Source: Bacteriovoracaceae bacterium (GTDB lineage Bacteria; Bdellovibrionota; Bacteriovoracia; Bacteriovoracales; Bacteriovoracaceae). From it: a DNA stretch of 64,000 nt. How positions within the stretch are numbered: position 1 is the stretch's first letter; every line of letters starts with the position of its first letter. The notes beneath the pieces were generated by a model. That model searched no databases. It was given only the letters and a program-made list of their open reading frames with translations, and was not told the origin of the DNA. Positions 24,773 to 34,689 of this stretch are shown piece after piece. The stretch spans positions 124,001-188,000 of the forward strand of contig JABFRR010000001.1 in assembly GCA_013141065.1 (NCBI GenBank), read 5' to 3'. The position numbers were made by a program, and so were the translations under genes.

Positions 24773-24855
24773 TGACCAAAGCTACAATTCAAACAACCTT
24801 AGTCTATGGCAAATCGCTAGAAACAATCGGCCCTTGCCAAAAATCCCTGGTTTAA
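24772..24855 (+). pseudogene. Truncated second gene of the Phd operon (27 codons)
   Basis: It starts at TAATG with the antitoxin stop, encodes MTKATIQTTLVYGKSLETIG and ends at 24855, four bases before the DUF2442 start at 24860. Position and overlap suggest the first codons of a lost toxin, joined by deletion to the DUF2442 gene of another cassette. Too short to assign to a family. Confidence 0.45.
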
Positions 24856-24859
24856 AATA

Positions 24860-25114
24860 ATGAGAAATTTTATCTTATTGAGAATTAAATCTTTCGAACT
24901 TATTAAATACAATATTATAAAAATTAATCTATCTGATGACTCAGTCTACACCGCAGATATTAGTTCTTTTCAAAGTGTGTACTGCTATCCTAAAAACGAA
25001 GCCGAATGGTTGCAAGCTTTCGTCGGTGAGTTTAAAACAGCGATCGAATGGCCTTGTGGTTTCGACATTCACTTGGATCAAATTGCAAACATTGCCATAA
25101 AGCAGTCTGCTTAA
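24860..25114 (+). CDS. Orphan DUF2442 protein
   Basis: An 84-residue close relative of the DUF2442 protein at 17899-18153 (ISSFQSVYCYPKNEAEW, WPCGFDIHLDQIANIAIKQS). The DUF4160 toxin that should precede it is missing; a Phd-like gene is there instead. The stop lies two bases from R14. It is an antitoxin without a toxin in cis. Confidence 0.75.
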   Translation: MRNFILLRIKSFELIKYNIIKINLSDDSVYTADISSFQSVYCYPKNEAEWLQAFVGEFKTAIEWPCGFDIHLDQIANIAIKQSA

Positions 25115-25116
25115 AC

Positions 25117-25206
25117 GTGCCAGCAGACTTAAGGTGGAAAGAGTGCGTAAAATGAGAAGAAAAGAAAACGAAGATTTCAGAAATTGACGTCTTCGCCGTC
25201 AATTTC
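25117..25206 (-). repeat. Composite cassette repeat C14, reversed orientation
   Basis: R14 at 25117-25135 reads GTGCCAGCAGACTTAAGGT (one mismatch), then the TGCGTAA block, purine tract and perfect hairpin at 25180-25206. Orientation is opposite to all repeats left of 22.6 kb and right of 30.4 kb. Confidence 0.92.
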
Positions 25207-25396
25207 TGAAACCATTTTGCCATTTTAATTATTTATTTTCAGCACTTAATCTCTGGTTCTACATATTCCTCATGCAATTGTTTTGAATGCAAGGGTTCGA
25301 GTTTTAAAATCGACATTGCATATTTAATCAATGAATTATATTAAATTCAACAAGATAGGCATCTGGGATTGTTTTTTACCCACTTTTAAAATGACC

Positions 25397-25426
25397 ACCT
25401 TTATGATACAATTGACCTATAAAGGT
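25397..25426 (+). promoter_or_regulatory. Dyad overlapping the MNT ribosome-binding site, copy 2
   Basis: ACCTTTAT (25397-25404) and ATAAAGGT (25419-25426), 14 bases apart. Compared with copy 1 both arms changed (G to A and C to T) so that pairing is kept. Confidence 0.72.
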
Positions 25427-25432
25427 GAACAA

Positions 25433-26002
25433 ATGCTTGAAGAATTATTTACATCAAAGACTAGGGCCGAAGTAATGAGAATTCTTTTTGATGGAGAGGG
25501 TAAGGAACATTATCTTCGCGAAATAGAAAAAGTAACTGATCTCCAAATCAGTTCACTACAAAAAGAAATTAAACATCTGCTCAAAATTGACTTAGTTAAA
25601 GCGAGAAAAGATGGAAATCGCATTTACTACCGAGCAAACAAGGAACATCCAATTTATACCGATCTTGTATCGATTGTTGAAAAAACAGTTGGAATCATTT
25701 CGCTATTGAAAGAAAGATTAACAGACCCAAGAATTGAGTGTGCATTTCTTTTCGGTTCTGTGGCAAAGAATAATGAAAAAGCATCATCCGATATTGATAT
25801 AATCATCATTGGTGATTTGGGAATGAGGGCCCTTACTAAATTGCTTTCAGGTCTTCAAGACAAATTGGCTAGAGAAATCAATCCACATATTTACTCAGTC
25901 CTTGAGTTAAAGAAAAGAATTAAAGATAAAGATCATTTTATTACAAGCGTTTTAAAAGAAGAAATCAAGCCAATAATTGGAAATATAAATGAGTATCGAT
26001 AA
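25433..26002 (+). CDS. Winged-helix/nucleotidyltransferase fusion (MNT antitoxin), copy 2
   Basis: A 189-residue near-duplicate of 21893-22462 with the same GSVAKNNEKASSDID motif. Differences are scattered and mostly conservative (KVTDLQISS against KITDIRISS), and the frame is intact, which suggests selection on both copies. Inverted relative to copy 1. Confidence 0.82.
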   Translation: MLEELFTSKTRAEVMRILFDGEGKEHYLREIEKVTDLQISSLQKEIKHLLKIDLVKARKDGNRIYYRANKEHPIYTDLVSIVEKTVGIISLLKERLTDPRIECAFLFGSVAKNNEKASSDIDIIIIGDLGMRALTKLLSGLQDKLAREINPHIYSVLELKKRIKDKDHFITSVLKEEIKPIIGNINEYR

Positions 26003-26411
26003 TTTTATAAAAAGTGGAATCTTGGTAAAACAAGATACATCACACGATGAAATTTCTGACTTGCTAAAGATTGTCGAAAGAGATTTGGCAGATTCTGCAC
26101 AAACTGAAATTTCTGACGATTGGCAATTTGGAATTGCTTACAATGCTGCATTAAAATTAGCTAATATTCTAGTTCGAGCATCTGGCTTTAGAGTTAAAGG
26201 TCAAGGCCATCACATGAATACTATTGCGATGATAACCTTTATTTTGGGAAGTCATAAGAATGATGATGCAGATTATCTAGATACATGCCGACGTAAACGA
26301 AATATTGTCGAGTATGACTGTGTTGGTGGGGCAACTCCTAAAGACGTAAAAGAACTTCGAGAATTTGTTATTGAGTTCCAAAAAGAAATATTGATCTGGC
26401 TTTCTAAATAA
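25989..26411 (+). CDS. HEPN-domain toxin (MNT/HEPN type), copy 2
   Basis: A 140-residue near-duplicate of 21484-21906, keeping RRKRNIVEYD and differing at only a few positions. It overlaps the MNT gene by 14 bases. The TAA is immediately before reversed R15. Confidence 0.78.
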   Translation: MSIDNFIKSGILVKQDTSHDEISDLLKIVERDLADSAQTEISDDWQFGIAYNAALKLANILVRASGFRVKGQGHHMNTIAMITFILGSHKNDDADYLDTCRRKRNIVEYDCVGGATPKDVKELREFVIEFQKEILIWLSK

Positions 26412-26501
26412 GTGCCAGGCCAGCAGACATTGGGTCGAAAGCGTGCGTAAAAAAGAAAGAAAAACGAAGATGTAGAAATTGACGTCTTCGCCGTCAATTT
26501 C
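26412..26501 (-). repeat. Composite cassette repeat C15, reversed, with a 5-base insertion in R
   Basis: R15 (26412-26435) reads GTGCCAGGCCAGCAGACATT then GGGT: the CCCAATG variant of R13 plus five extra bases (a small duplication). The TGCGTAA block and perfect hairpin at 26475-26501 follow. Confidence 0.88.
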
Positions 26502-26643
26502 TGAAACGACTATGTTATTTGCCATCATTTATATTCACTAGTTGCTTGGTAGCCAAAATAGCCACGGACCGAGAGATTTTCCTTAAACGCAACGACTACT
26601 CTTAAGTGTAACGTCAAAATTATATTATTATAAAATAATCGAC

Positions 26644-27858
26644 TCAATGATTTTTTAATGTGAATGCATTTTCATACTGTCTGATCACATCTTCACTAAT
26701 TAATTGTTCTCTAAAGTAATCTTTCCATTTTCCCGAGACAAAACTATTAACATCATCAATAATTTTTTCTGCTTCAACTTTTTCTAATTCAAAGTATTTA
26801 ATAGACGACATTAAGTTCCTCTTTGATGCTTCTCTATAATGAATACCTAAAGACATTGCAAGCATGAAAGTTGCGGTTGTTGAAGGCTTCGGAAAAACAT
26901 CATAAAGTGGGGCGAGTCTCCATTTTTTATCTATGCAAAGTAAACCGTGATTTCTTGGATGATCATCATCATTATTTACTGCAATATTAAATGCAACTCT
27001 TTTGAATAATTCTCGTAAGTCTTCTTTTATCTCACGATCGTTACTCCCAGCTTTTCGAATAAATTCGCAAAATACTGGATAACTCCAATCCTTCTGCCAA
27101 TTCACGTACCAACCACATACACTGAGTGAACTTATAAAATGAAAGCGATTTAATTTACGATCAATCAGACGTCTGTCAAAACGTTCAATCATAAAAACTC
27201 GTCTACCTGCATGCTCTGAAATTTTTATTTCTGGCACATTTAACCCGATATCACGGGCCAAACTCATCGTTGCATATTCAATTTTTTGCTCTGGTAAAGA
27301 ATCTAGGGAAGTTCCATATTTTGCTAAATAATATTTTCCATCAAGAACGATTGAGACCTTAGGCCTTCCACCACCAAGTGTAGGGCCAAGCTCGAATAGC
27401 TCTTTTAGTTTACTGCTATCAACATCCTTGATCATCAATTCAGTTTGCTCAATTATTTGTTCTAATATTACATTTTTCTTTTTATGTGGTTTCCAACCCT
27501 CACGACTTAGCTGCATTGGTTCATTGTCACTGATTGAAGAATATGCCAACGCACCTACATGCTCTAAACCGTTTGCAAGGACATACTCTAAATCGTTCAT
27601 CTCAGGAACGTTAAATTTTTTATTTAATAGCTGCTGTCCCCAGTAATCAGGCGCACTATCTAATATGGAAGTAAACAATTCACTCGCCACAAATTTACGG
27701 CCATATGTTGGCAAATTTTGAGGATCAATATCTATTCGCTCTTCTAAGTCCAAATATGATTGCTCGTACTCTAGTTCATGTTCATCTTCTGTAACCGTCA
27801 ATTTTGCACATTTTACATATTCATGACCAATGCACATATAGATCCAAAATTCTTGCAT
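26644..27858 (-). CDS. HipA-type Ser/Thr kinase toxin
   Basis: A 404-residue protein in the HipA family: GPTLGGGRPKVSI near 155 (Ser/Gly-rich phosphate loop), MIERFDRR near 222, NIAVNNDDDHPRNHGLL near 287 (catalytic Asp and Asn), and LAPLYDVFPKPSTT near 312. HipA kinases phosphorylate aminoacyl-tRNA synthetases and stop growth. The length is near full-size HipA. It follows hipB with an 8-base gap. The only TA operon in the inverted block that reads on the minus strand, so its original orientation was opposite to the TA majority. Confidence 0.85.
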   Translation of the reverse strand: MQEFWIYMCIGHEYVKCAKLTVTEDEHELEYEQSYLDLEERIDIDPQNLPTYGRKFVASELFTSILDSAPDYWGQQLLNKKFNVPEMNDLEYVLANGLEHVGALAYSSISDNEPMQLSREGWKPHKKKNVILEQIIEQTELMIKDVDSSKLKELFELGPTLGGGRPKVSIVLDGKYYLAKYGTSLDSLPEQKIEYATMSLARDIGLNVPEIKISEHAGRRVFMIERFDRRLIDRKLNRFHFISSLSVCGWYVNWQKDWSYPVFCEFIRKAGSNDREIKEDLRELFKRVAFNIAVNNDDDHPRNHGLLCIDKKWRLAPLYDVFPKPSTTATFMLAMSLGIHYREASKRNLMSSIKYFELEKVEAEKIIDDVNSFVSGKWKDYFREQLISEDVIRQYENAFTLKNH

Positions 27859-27866
27859 ATCGCTAC

Positions 27867-28208
27867 CTACCCTATAAATCTTACGAAATTATTTTTCTTA
27901 GATTTTGGTGGCGTTGATTTATTTCCACCTTCTCTTAAATCTTTTATCTCTTTTATCGTTTGCTGACGGTCTAAGTCTGGATTTACAATATCAGCGATTC
28001 CTGTAAGCAATCCCAATGCATCCAATACATTAAAAACTTTTCCAAATCCTACACTCACATCACCGGCCTCTATTCTACTCAACACAGTTTTTGAGACTGA
28101 AGATTTTGTGGCCAACTCAACTAAAGACATTTTTCTTCGTTTACGTGCAATTTGAATGTTTTCACCTAACTTCTTTGCCTCAATCTCTGATTTAATAAAT
28201 GTTTTCAC
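27867..28208 (-). CDS. HipB-type XRE antitoxin
   Basis: A 113-residue protein. The start is set at GTG 28208, which has GGGGGA eight bases upstream; an alternative TTG lies at 28235. HTH at about 22-50 (MSLVELATKSSVSKTVLSRI). The C-terminal tail is basic and Pro/Ser/Lys-rich. It represses its own operon through the sites at 28261-28332 and neutralises HipA. Confidence 0.8.
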   Translation of the reverse strand: MKTFIKSEIEAKKLGENIQIARKRRKMSLVELATKSSVSKTVLSRIEAGDVSVGFGKVFNVLDALGLLTGIADIVNPDLDRQQTIKEIKDLREGGNKSTPPKSKKNNFVRFIG

Positions 28209-28243
28209 TTTTCCCCCAATTAAGAGAATGTCCAAATACGGTC

Positions 28244-28332
28244 ATTATACTATGATTCAGTTCATATTTGGGAAATAATTAAAAAATAACCCATATTTGG
28301 TAATAAAATCAACATTAATCCCATGTTTGGGA
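28244..28332 (-). promoter_or_regulatory. hipBA promoter and three HipB operator-like repeats
   Basis: A -10 TATAAT (28244-28249, minus strand). Three related dyads follow upstream: CATATTTGGGA at 28263-28273, CCCATATTTGGT at 28290-28301 and CCCATGTTTGGGA at 28320-28332. Centres are about 30 bases apart, i.e. on the same helix face. Confidence 0.72.
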
Positions 28333-28397
28333 ATAATGCCAATTTGTAATTTCAGGCACTTAAGGTTTATAACTGCAACCTCAGCTGGCCCACAATC

Positions 28398-28477
28398 GTG
28401 CCAGCAGACTTAGGGTGGAAAGAGTGCGCAAGAAAGAAAACGAAGATGTAGAAATTGACGTCTACGCCGTCAATTTC
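28398..28477 (-). repeat. Composite cassette repeat C16, reversed orientation
   Basis: R16 (28398-28416) is exact consensus on the minus strand, followed by the GTGCGCAAG block, purine tract and perfect hairpin at 28451-28477 (loop with TCTACGC). Confidence 0.92.
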
Positions 28478-28587
28478 TGAAACTATAATGTCATTTGCCA
28501 TCATTTATATTCAATAGTTAATCTCAGACTCAGCAATTTCAAAATGCATTTATTCAAGCACGATAAAATTAACAAATATAAAAACCA

Positions 28588-30344
28588 GAATCTATTCATC
28601 CCGCTGGGGTAATTTTTTAAATGTAAGGCCATGTTAGTTGGCCTTATGTCTTCCATATGAAAGTATTGGTGAATGCCATTCGCCGATATCAAAAACTTTA
28701 CCATCGAACTATTTTCCAAGCTTCCGGTCAAAATGCTAGTTGGTGCAATTAAAACTCTTCTCAATAAAGTTGATGCTCAAGAAAATAAAATAACTGAACT
28801 GTCTTCAGAAAATCAAAAGCTCAAGGATGAAATCAATCGCCTCAAAGGCGAAAAAGGCAAGCCAGATATTGCTAAAAACAAAGATGACAAGAAAGATAGT
28901 GATGATAAAAAGAAAGGCGGCAAGAACGGCGGGCGTGGAAAAAATAAAAATGCTAAAGAAATAGAAATCCACAATACGGAAGAAAAAGATGTCGAAAAAA
29001 GATCTTCCAAAAGATGCACAATACAAAGGTACTAGAGATGTCGTAATTCAAGACATAAATTTTAATCTAAATAATACCAAATTTATTATCCATAAATACT
29101 ATTCACCATTTTTAGGAAAAGTTTTTTGAAGGACAACTGCCTCCCGAATATAAAGGTAGTATCTTCGGACCTGGTATTTGGTCATTTGTCATCCAGTTTC
29201 ACTACGAGGCAAGAATGACACAAAATCTTCTTTTTAAAATTTTAACCGGACTTAAAGTCAAAATATCTGTCGGCGAAATTTCAAATATGATTCTTTGTCA
29301 TGAGAGATTTGAAGAAGAACGACAAAATGTAAGGGAAGCTGGAATCAGTCGAAGCGATTTTTCTCAAATTGATGATACCGGTGCAAGACTTAATGGAAAG
29401 AATGGTTACAGCATTGCAGTTTGTAATCAATTTTTTATTGATTATTATACAAGTCTTTCAAAAAATAGAGAGGCTGTATTGAGAGCACTTGCCGGAACAG
29501 AATTAAAATTTGCAATTAATGAAATTGCACTCAAATATGTTGATGATAAAGTTAACAATAAGGCAATCGTTGGCGAACTTAGAAAATTACAATCAAATAG
29601 ATTGTATGGGCCAGATGAGTTTACCAATGAAATCCTAAATGCTCCCTGGGCGAGAGGAAAGATTACTTCGTGGATAAAACACATAAAAGAAGGTTGTGCC
29701 ATTGGTGCATTTAGGGATAATTTTCTTGGAGTGAGGTCAAAAATTTTGATTTGTGATGATGCTCCCCAGTTTAAAGGCATCCTGGAATTCTTAGGTCTTT
29801 GTTTGATTCATGAAGAACGCCATTATAAAAAGTTAACTCCAAGTCATCCCGATTTTATAAAAGCTGTTGCCGATTTTAGAGAAACATTTTGAAATATTAC
29901 GAAAAGCTAAAGCTTTATAAAATTAATCCCAATGACAAGAAAAAGAAAGAATTGAGTGATGAATTTGATTTAATTTTTTTAGGTAAGACTTGTTACTTCG
30001 CTTTAAATCAATTGATGGAAAAAACTAGAGCAAAAAAAGATGAGCTGCTTTTGGTTTTGGAATTTCCAACTATTCCTTTGCATAATAATACTTCTGAATT
30101 GGCAATGAGAGAAAAAGTTATTCAAAGAAAAATCAGAGGATATTTTAGAAGCTTAGAAGGGGCCATGGCATCAGATATTTTCTTAGGTCTGATGAGTACT
30201 TGCCGAAAAATAGGAATTAGCTTTGGTGAATATTTAAAAGACCGATTTTACAATCGCCACGAACTACCGCCGCTCGGTGATCTCATTTGGATGGCTTAGC
30301 ACTATTAAACCTGACCGATTTTCCCCATTAAAATGAATAGATTC
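28588..30344 (+). mobile_element. IS66-like element, single-gene type, copy B (1757 bp)
   Basis: Inverted near-identical copy of 22666-24422, with terminal repeats GAATCTATTCAT. Its left flank (reading TGGTTTTTATATTTG outward) matches the sequence upstream of the cassette repeats at about 32500 and 39880, so it landed in a common cassette-flank sequence. Confidence 0.9.
28673..30299 (+). pseudogene. IS66-like transposase, copy B, frameshifted
   Basis: Same protein as copy A, with a small number of changes (FFIDYY against FFTDYY). The A-run at the slippery site has six A instead of seven, ending the first frame at 29035, and a T-run near 29125 has six T instead of five. Each breaks the frame, and the two cancel in length. 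The core 29215-29892 and the C-terminal part 29889-30299 are as in copy A. Confidence 0.8.
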
Positions 30345-30383
30345 GATTTTCCAAGTTAATGTATTGTTTTTAATGGCCCCTGG

Positions 30384-30417
30384 CTGTGTCTATTATAATC
30401 ATTTTTAATAGACACAG
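30384..30417. promoter_or_regulatory. 12-bp inverted repeat upstream of the Fic gene
   Basis: CTGTGTCTATTA (30384-30395) and TAATAGACACAG (30406-30417) are perfectly complementary. Further GTGTCT/AGAC motifs recur down to 30545. Probably a multi-site operator for the Fic protein's own control. Confidence 0.65.
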
Positions 30418-30563
30418 TCCTTCTTACTGTCTATCCTGTTAGACGCTAGCATTTTTGTGTCCAGTAAATTGAATAAAACTGAACACAGCTAAAATAGTGT
30501 CTGATGGATGAGACGCTAAATTTTTAGTGTCTAAAAAAAGACAATTTTGAAGATGGAGAGATC

Positions 30564-31688
30564 ATGGAACCATATACGCCGCAGAGATTACCCTTAGAAG
30601 GCTTAAGCTATGAAAGACTAATTAAGTTAGTTGGCGAGGCTAATGCTCAGCTCTCAGAATATAACGGACTACTACAAGGAATTATTAATCCAAGTATTTT
30701 ACTTTCTCCTCTTACAAACCAAGAGGCTGTGCTGTCTTCAAAGATTGAAGGGACGCAAGCAACCATGGAAGAGGTTTTGGAACATGAAGCTGGAGAAGTA
30801 TATGATGAATCAAAAAGACAAGACATCAAAGAAATTTTGAATTACAGAACTGCATTAAGAAAAGCAGAAGAGCATGTGGAAACATATGGAATCAGTTTAA
30901 ATATAATCTTAGAGCTGCATAAAATATTAATGGACAGCGTGAGAGGCAAAAATAAAACACCTGGTGAATTTCGCAAGGATCAAAATTGGATTGGGTCGTA
31001 TGGATGTACTGTTGAAAAAGCAACATTTGTTCCACCATCACCATTACAGCTCAATGATCATTTGAAAGCATGGGAAGAATATCTTAAGTATGAGGACTTT
31101 GACGTACTTGCTCAATCAGCAATTGTGCATGCACAATTTGAACTAATTCACCCGTTTAAAGATGGTAATGGTCGTATTGGGAGACTGTTGATCCCTCTTT
31201 TTTTATTCAGTAAAAAGCGATTAATTAGACCAATGTTTTATTTGTCTGACTACATGGAGCGAAATAGAGATGAGTATTATGCACGTTTAAAAGCTATTTC
31301 ATCTGAGGGAGATTGGACAGGTTGGATAATTTTTTATCTGACCGCTGTTGTTGAGCAGGCAAAAATTAACAATACAAAGACTAGAGCAATAATGAAACTA
31401 TATGAAGATACAAAAACAAGAGTGAGAGAAGTAACTCGTTCTCAATACAGTATGCAGTTAGTTGATTCATTTTTTGCTCAACCCATTTTTGTAGTTACTC
31501 AGTTATGTGCAAGAACAGGTATCCCAAAGGCATCTGCACATAGCCTTTTAAAGCAATTGGAAAATGAAGGAGTTATTATAACTTTAAGAGCTGGCTCGGG
31601 TAATAGGTCTGCAATGCTTGTATTTCCAGAACTTTTAGACCTTGCAGAAGGAAGAGAAGTTGTGAGGCCTCGAAGAACTAAAAAATAA
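30564..31688 (+). CDS. Fic-domain AMP-transferase with N-terminal inhibitory helix
   Basis: A 374-residue protein. The inhibitory motif SSKIEGT near residue 60 makes it a class II (self-inhibited) Fic protein. The catalytic loop is HPFKDGNGRIGR near 204. The C-terminal winged helix (VVTQLCARTGIPKASAHSLL) would bind DNA. It transfers AMP (or another group) to a target protein. Full family length. Its own operator is likely the inverted repeats upstream. Plus-strand cassette between IS66-like copy B and R17. Confidence 0.87.
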   Translation: MEPYTPQRLPLEGLSYERLIKLVGEANAQLSEYNGLLQGIINPSILLSPLTNQEAVLSSKIEGTQATMEEVLEHEAGEVYDESKRQDIKEILNYRTALRKAEEHVETYGISLNIILELHKILMDSVRGKNKTPGEFRKDQNWIGSYGCTVEKATFVPPSPLQLNDHLKAWEEYLKYEDFDVLAQSAIVHAQFELIHPFKDGNGRIGRLLIPLFLFSKKRLIRPMFYLSDYMERNRDEYYARLKAISSEGDWTGWIIFYLTAVVEQAKINNTKTRAIMKLYEDTKTRVREVTRSQYSMQLVDSFFAQPIFVVTQLCARTGIPKASAHSLLKQLENEGVIITLRAGSGNRSAMLVFPELLDLAEGREVVRPRRTKK

Positions 31689-31695
31689 TTGCTAA

Positions 31696-31756
31696 ATTCT
31701 TCGTATTTTCTCTTCCTAATTTCTTACGCACTTGCACCACCTGTGTCTGCTGGCAC
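31696..31756 (+). repeat. Composite cassette repeat C17 (no hairpin, divergent R)
   Basis: Pyrimidine tract with CTTCGTATTTTC and TTTCTTACGCAC, then R17 at 31738-31756 reading CACCTGTGTCTGCTGGCAC. Only the TCTGCTGGCAC half is fully kept. Confidence 0.78.
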
Positions 31757-31760
31757 GTTA

Positions 31761-32165
31761 TTAAAAACGATTAATTACGTCATCTAGAAATTCACTTACG
31801 TGCGGCCAGTTCTTACCGGTCTTTATCAAGCAAGGCTGCGGAGGAACTGCGAGATCTTCATGCTTATGATGGAATTTATTATGAGTTTTGTGAGGGCTGC
31901 AGTATCTTATTAAAGACTCATCTGCCGTTTTGTTTGAAAGTTTTCACCAACAATGATAAGTATAACTGTCAGTTCGTGCTATCTTTTTACGAATGCCTTT
32001 TTGTATTTCTATATCTTTCTCAATTTTAACAAAAACAATATTACCATTTTGAGTTTTTAATTCAGTCTTTTTTATATCGAGTGTATAGTAATTCTCAGTA
32101 ACTTGTTCATGCACATTAAAATAATTGTCCCATGTATTCCATCCATGTTTAATTTTTTTAGTCAT
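31761..32165 (-). pseudogene. Small toxin-like gene with an in-frame TGA, copy 1
   Basis: From ATG 32165 the frame reads 73 codons to TGA (31944-31946), then continues in the same frame for 60 more residues to TAA next to R17. The distal part has CSPHKTHNKFHHKHEDLAVP and KNWPHVSEFLDDVINRF. The whole, 134 residues, looks like a DUF6516/TumE-type toxin whose His-rich HHKH motif lies after the TGA. The same TGA is in the copy at 39144-39548. Likely a silenced toxin; alternatives are discussed in the findings. Confidence 0.65.
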
Positions 32166-32168
32166 AAA

Positions 32169-32420
32169 TTACCTAAGTTTTTTTAGAAATTGTATCTTGC
32201 GTGATAAAGACAAAGCATCTAAAAGAGAATCATCAGTTGGCTTTTCTTCTGCGCTTAAGATTAAATCTTCAATCGTGCATTTTTTTACAATAGAAATTTT
32301 TTTCAGTTTTTTTGTAAAATATTGGATAGCTTCTTTATTACTAGTAAATCTTGGTTTCAATTTTTCAATGCTGCTGAATAGTTTACTTTTATCTTTATCT
32401 TTTTTTATTTCTAATTCCAT
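32169..32420 (-). CDS. Antitoxin-like protein, copy 1
   Basis: An 83-residue basic helical protein, first gene of the pair, with a GGAG site upstream. No named family is certain. SNKEAIQYFTKKLKKISIVKK could be a DNA-binding helix pair. A near-consensus -10 (TATACT) lies about 30 bases upstream. Copy 2 at 39552-39797 differs by loss of one Asp-Lys pair. Confidence 0.55.
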   Translation of the reverse strand: MELEIKKDKDKSKLFSSIEKLKPRFTSNKEAIQYFTKKLKKISIVKKCTIEDLILSAEEKPTDDSLLDALSLSRKIQFLKKLR

Positions 32421-32617
32421 AAAAAGCTCCTTTTGGTTTATCTCAGTATACTTAAGTTTGATATTCCCTCAAAATTGATTTCGTTAATGATTTCTTGTTG
32501 TTAGCGATGGTTTTTATATTTGTTAATTTTATTGTGCTTGAATAATTGCATTTTGAAATTGCTGAGCCTGAGATTAACTAGTGAATATAAATGATGGCAA
32601 ATGACATGGTAGTTTCA

Positions 32618-32697
32618 GAAATTGACGGCGAAGACGTCAATTTCTACATCTTCGTTTTCTTTCTTACGCACGCTTACTGCCTTAAGTCTGTTGGCAC
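32618..32697 (+). repeat. Composite cassette repeat C18
   Basis: Perfect hairpin 32618-32644, short pyrimidine tract, TTACGCACGCT block and R18 (32679-32697) reading GCCTTAAGTCTGTTGGCAC. A further 50-base leader (GAGATTAACTAGTGAATATA...) upstream is shared with C19, C24, C15 and C16. Confidence 0.88.
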
Positions 32698-32702
32698 GAG
32701 AT

Positions 32703-33029
32703 TTACTTCCAAGCGGATTTTCCAAGTGAAGGATCAAAGACAACTTTATGATCGTGTATAATTTTTTCTTGTGTACAAATAGAGTAGAGAATAGATGGAT
32801 CTAGTTCAATTTCCTCTTGGGTTGTTTCATTGAGCCAATAAACATAATGACCGTTAACTTCAATTTGTATTTTTAAAAAATGAGGCAAGTCTTTAAGATA
32901 ACTATAGTAGCCTTTGTATTCGAAAAAAAAAATAAAATTAAATTTTCCCTTTATGCCATTTTCATATTCAATTTCGATTGAGCGATCTGAGAAAGATTCA
33001 GCATAAATGATTTTTGGAGGTGTTTGCAC
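32703..33029 (-). CDS. DUF2442-like antitoxin candidate
   Basis: A 108-residue protein. FNFIFFFEYKGYYSYLKDLP then VYWLNETTQEEIELDPSIL fit a DUF2442 protein, and the C-terminal KVVFDPSLGKSAWK recurs in the R22 cassette protein. It starts where the DUF4160 gene ends (one shared base). The stop is five bases from R18. Confidence 0.72.
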   Translation of the reverse strand: MQTPPKIIYAESFSDRSIEIEYENGIKGKFNFIFFFEYKGYYSYLKDLPHFLKIQIEVNGHYVYWLNETTQEEIELDPSILYSICTQEKIIHDHKVVFDPSLGKSAWK

Positions 33030-33289
33030 TAAATTAATCCTTTTATATTTTTAAGATTTTTAAAGTCTATCATAAGTTGCCAATTTTCTAATAGTGCATC
33101 GATATTAAGAATTCTCCATTCTTCCGTCAATGCCCTCGCCTTAGGTGGAAGTATTCCAGCAAGTATTTGACCGTCTTTCATGCAAACTTGGGCTTCAAAT
33201 TCAGCATACTTTACATGAAAATGAGGTGGATTGTGATCATTTGGATTAATAGAAATTTTAATTCCATAAAATTGAGAAATTGTTGGCAT
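33029..33289 (-). CDS. DUF4160 protein, probable toxin
   Basis: An 86-residue protein. ATG 33289 gives the conserved start MPTISQFYGIKISI. DUF4160 core NPNDHNPPHFHVKYAEFEA, then GQILAGILPPKARALTEEW. Intact; it serves as the reference for the broken copy at 38793-38964. Confidence 0.78.
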   Translation of the reverse strand: MPTISQFYGIKISINPNDHNPPHFHVKYAEFEAQVCMKDGQILAGILPPKARALTEEWRILNIDALLENWQLMIDFKNLKNIKGLI

Positions 33290-33388
33290 GATAGCTCCTT
33301 TGAAATAAAGAGCTTTGTGCATGAGGAGTAGTGAATGCCTGAGATTAACTAATGAATATAAATGATGACAAATGACATGGTAGTTTCA

Positions 33389-33479
33389 GAAATTGACGGC
33401 GAAGACGTCAATTTCTACATCTTTGTTTTCTTTCTTCTTACTTTTTCACGCACTTTTTCCACCCTAAGTCTGCTGGCAC
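33389..33479 (+). repeat. Composite cassette repeat C19
   Basis: Perfect hairpin 33389-33415, pyrimidine tract, TTTTTCACGCAC block, exact R19 at 33461-33479. Confidence 0.93.
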
Positions 33480-33538
33480 GATTGTGCCTTGCGTGCTTGT
33501 GCTTTTTTCTTGCTAAGCAAGGTGCGTAATCTCTATGA

Positions 33539-34648
<1,110 letters not shown>

Positions 34649-34665
34649 GGATGTTGAGTTTATTT

Positions 34666-34684
34666 GCCCTATGTCTGCTGGCAC
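34666..34684 (+). repeat. Cassette boundary repeat R20 (variant)
   Basis: GCCCTATGTCTGCTGGCAC, two mismatches, 18 bases after the gmd pseudogene. No hairpin block. Confidence 0.8.
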
Positions 34685-34689
34685 TCGAT

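Noticed and set aside
24423-28587. Composite transposon formed by the two IS66-like copies
   Set aside because: The outer flanks show no target duplication, and the cassettes inside are ordinary array members, so inversion within the array explains it better than joint transposition.
30361-30420. Rho-independent terminator upstream of the Fic gene
   Set aside because: The perfect inverted repeat has no T-run after it and is followed by related GTGTCT motifs, which fits an operator better.
31944-31946. Selenocysteine codon in the toxin-like genes
   Set aside because: No convincing bacterial SECIS hairpin directly after the TGA, no Sec machinery in view, and the residue does not align with a known Sec position. 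A nonsense mutation is simpler.
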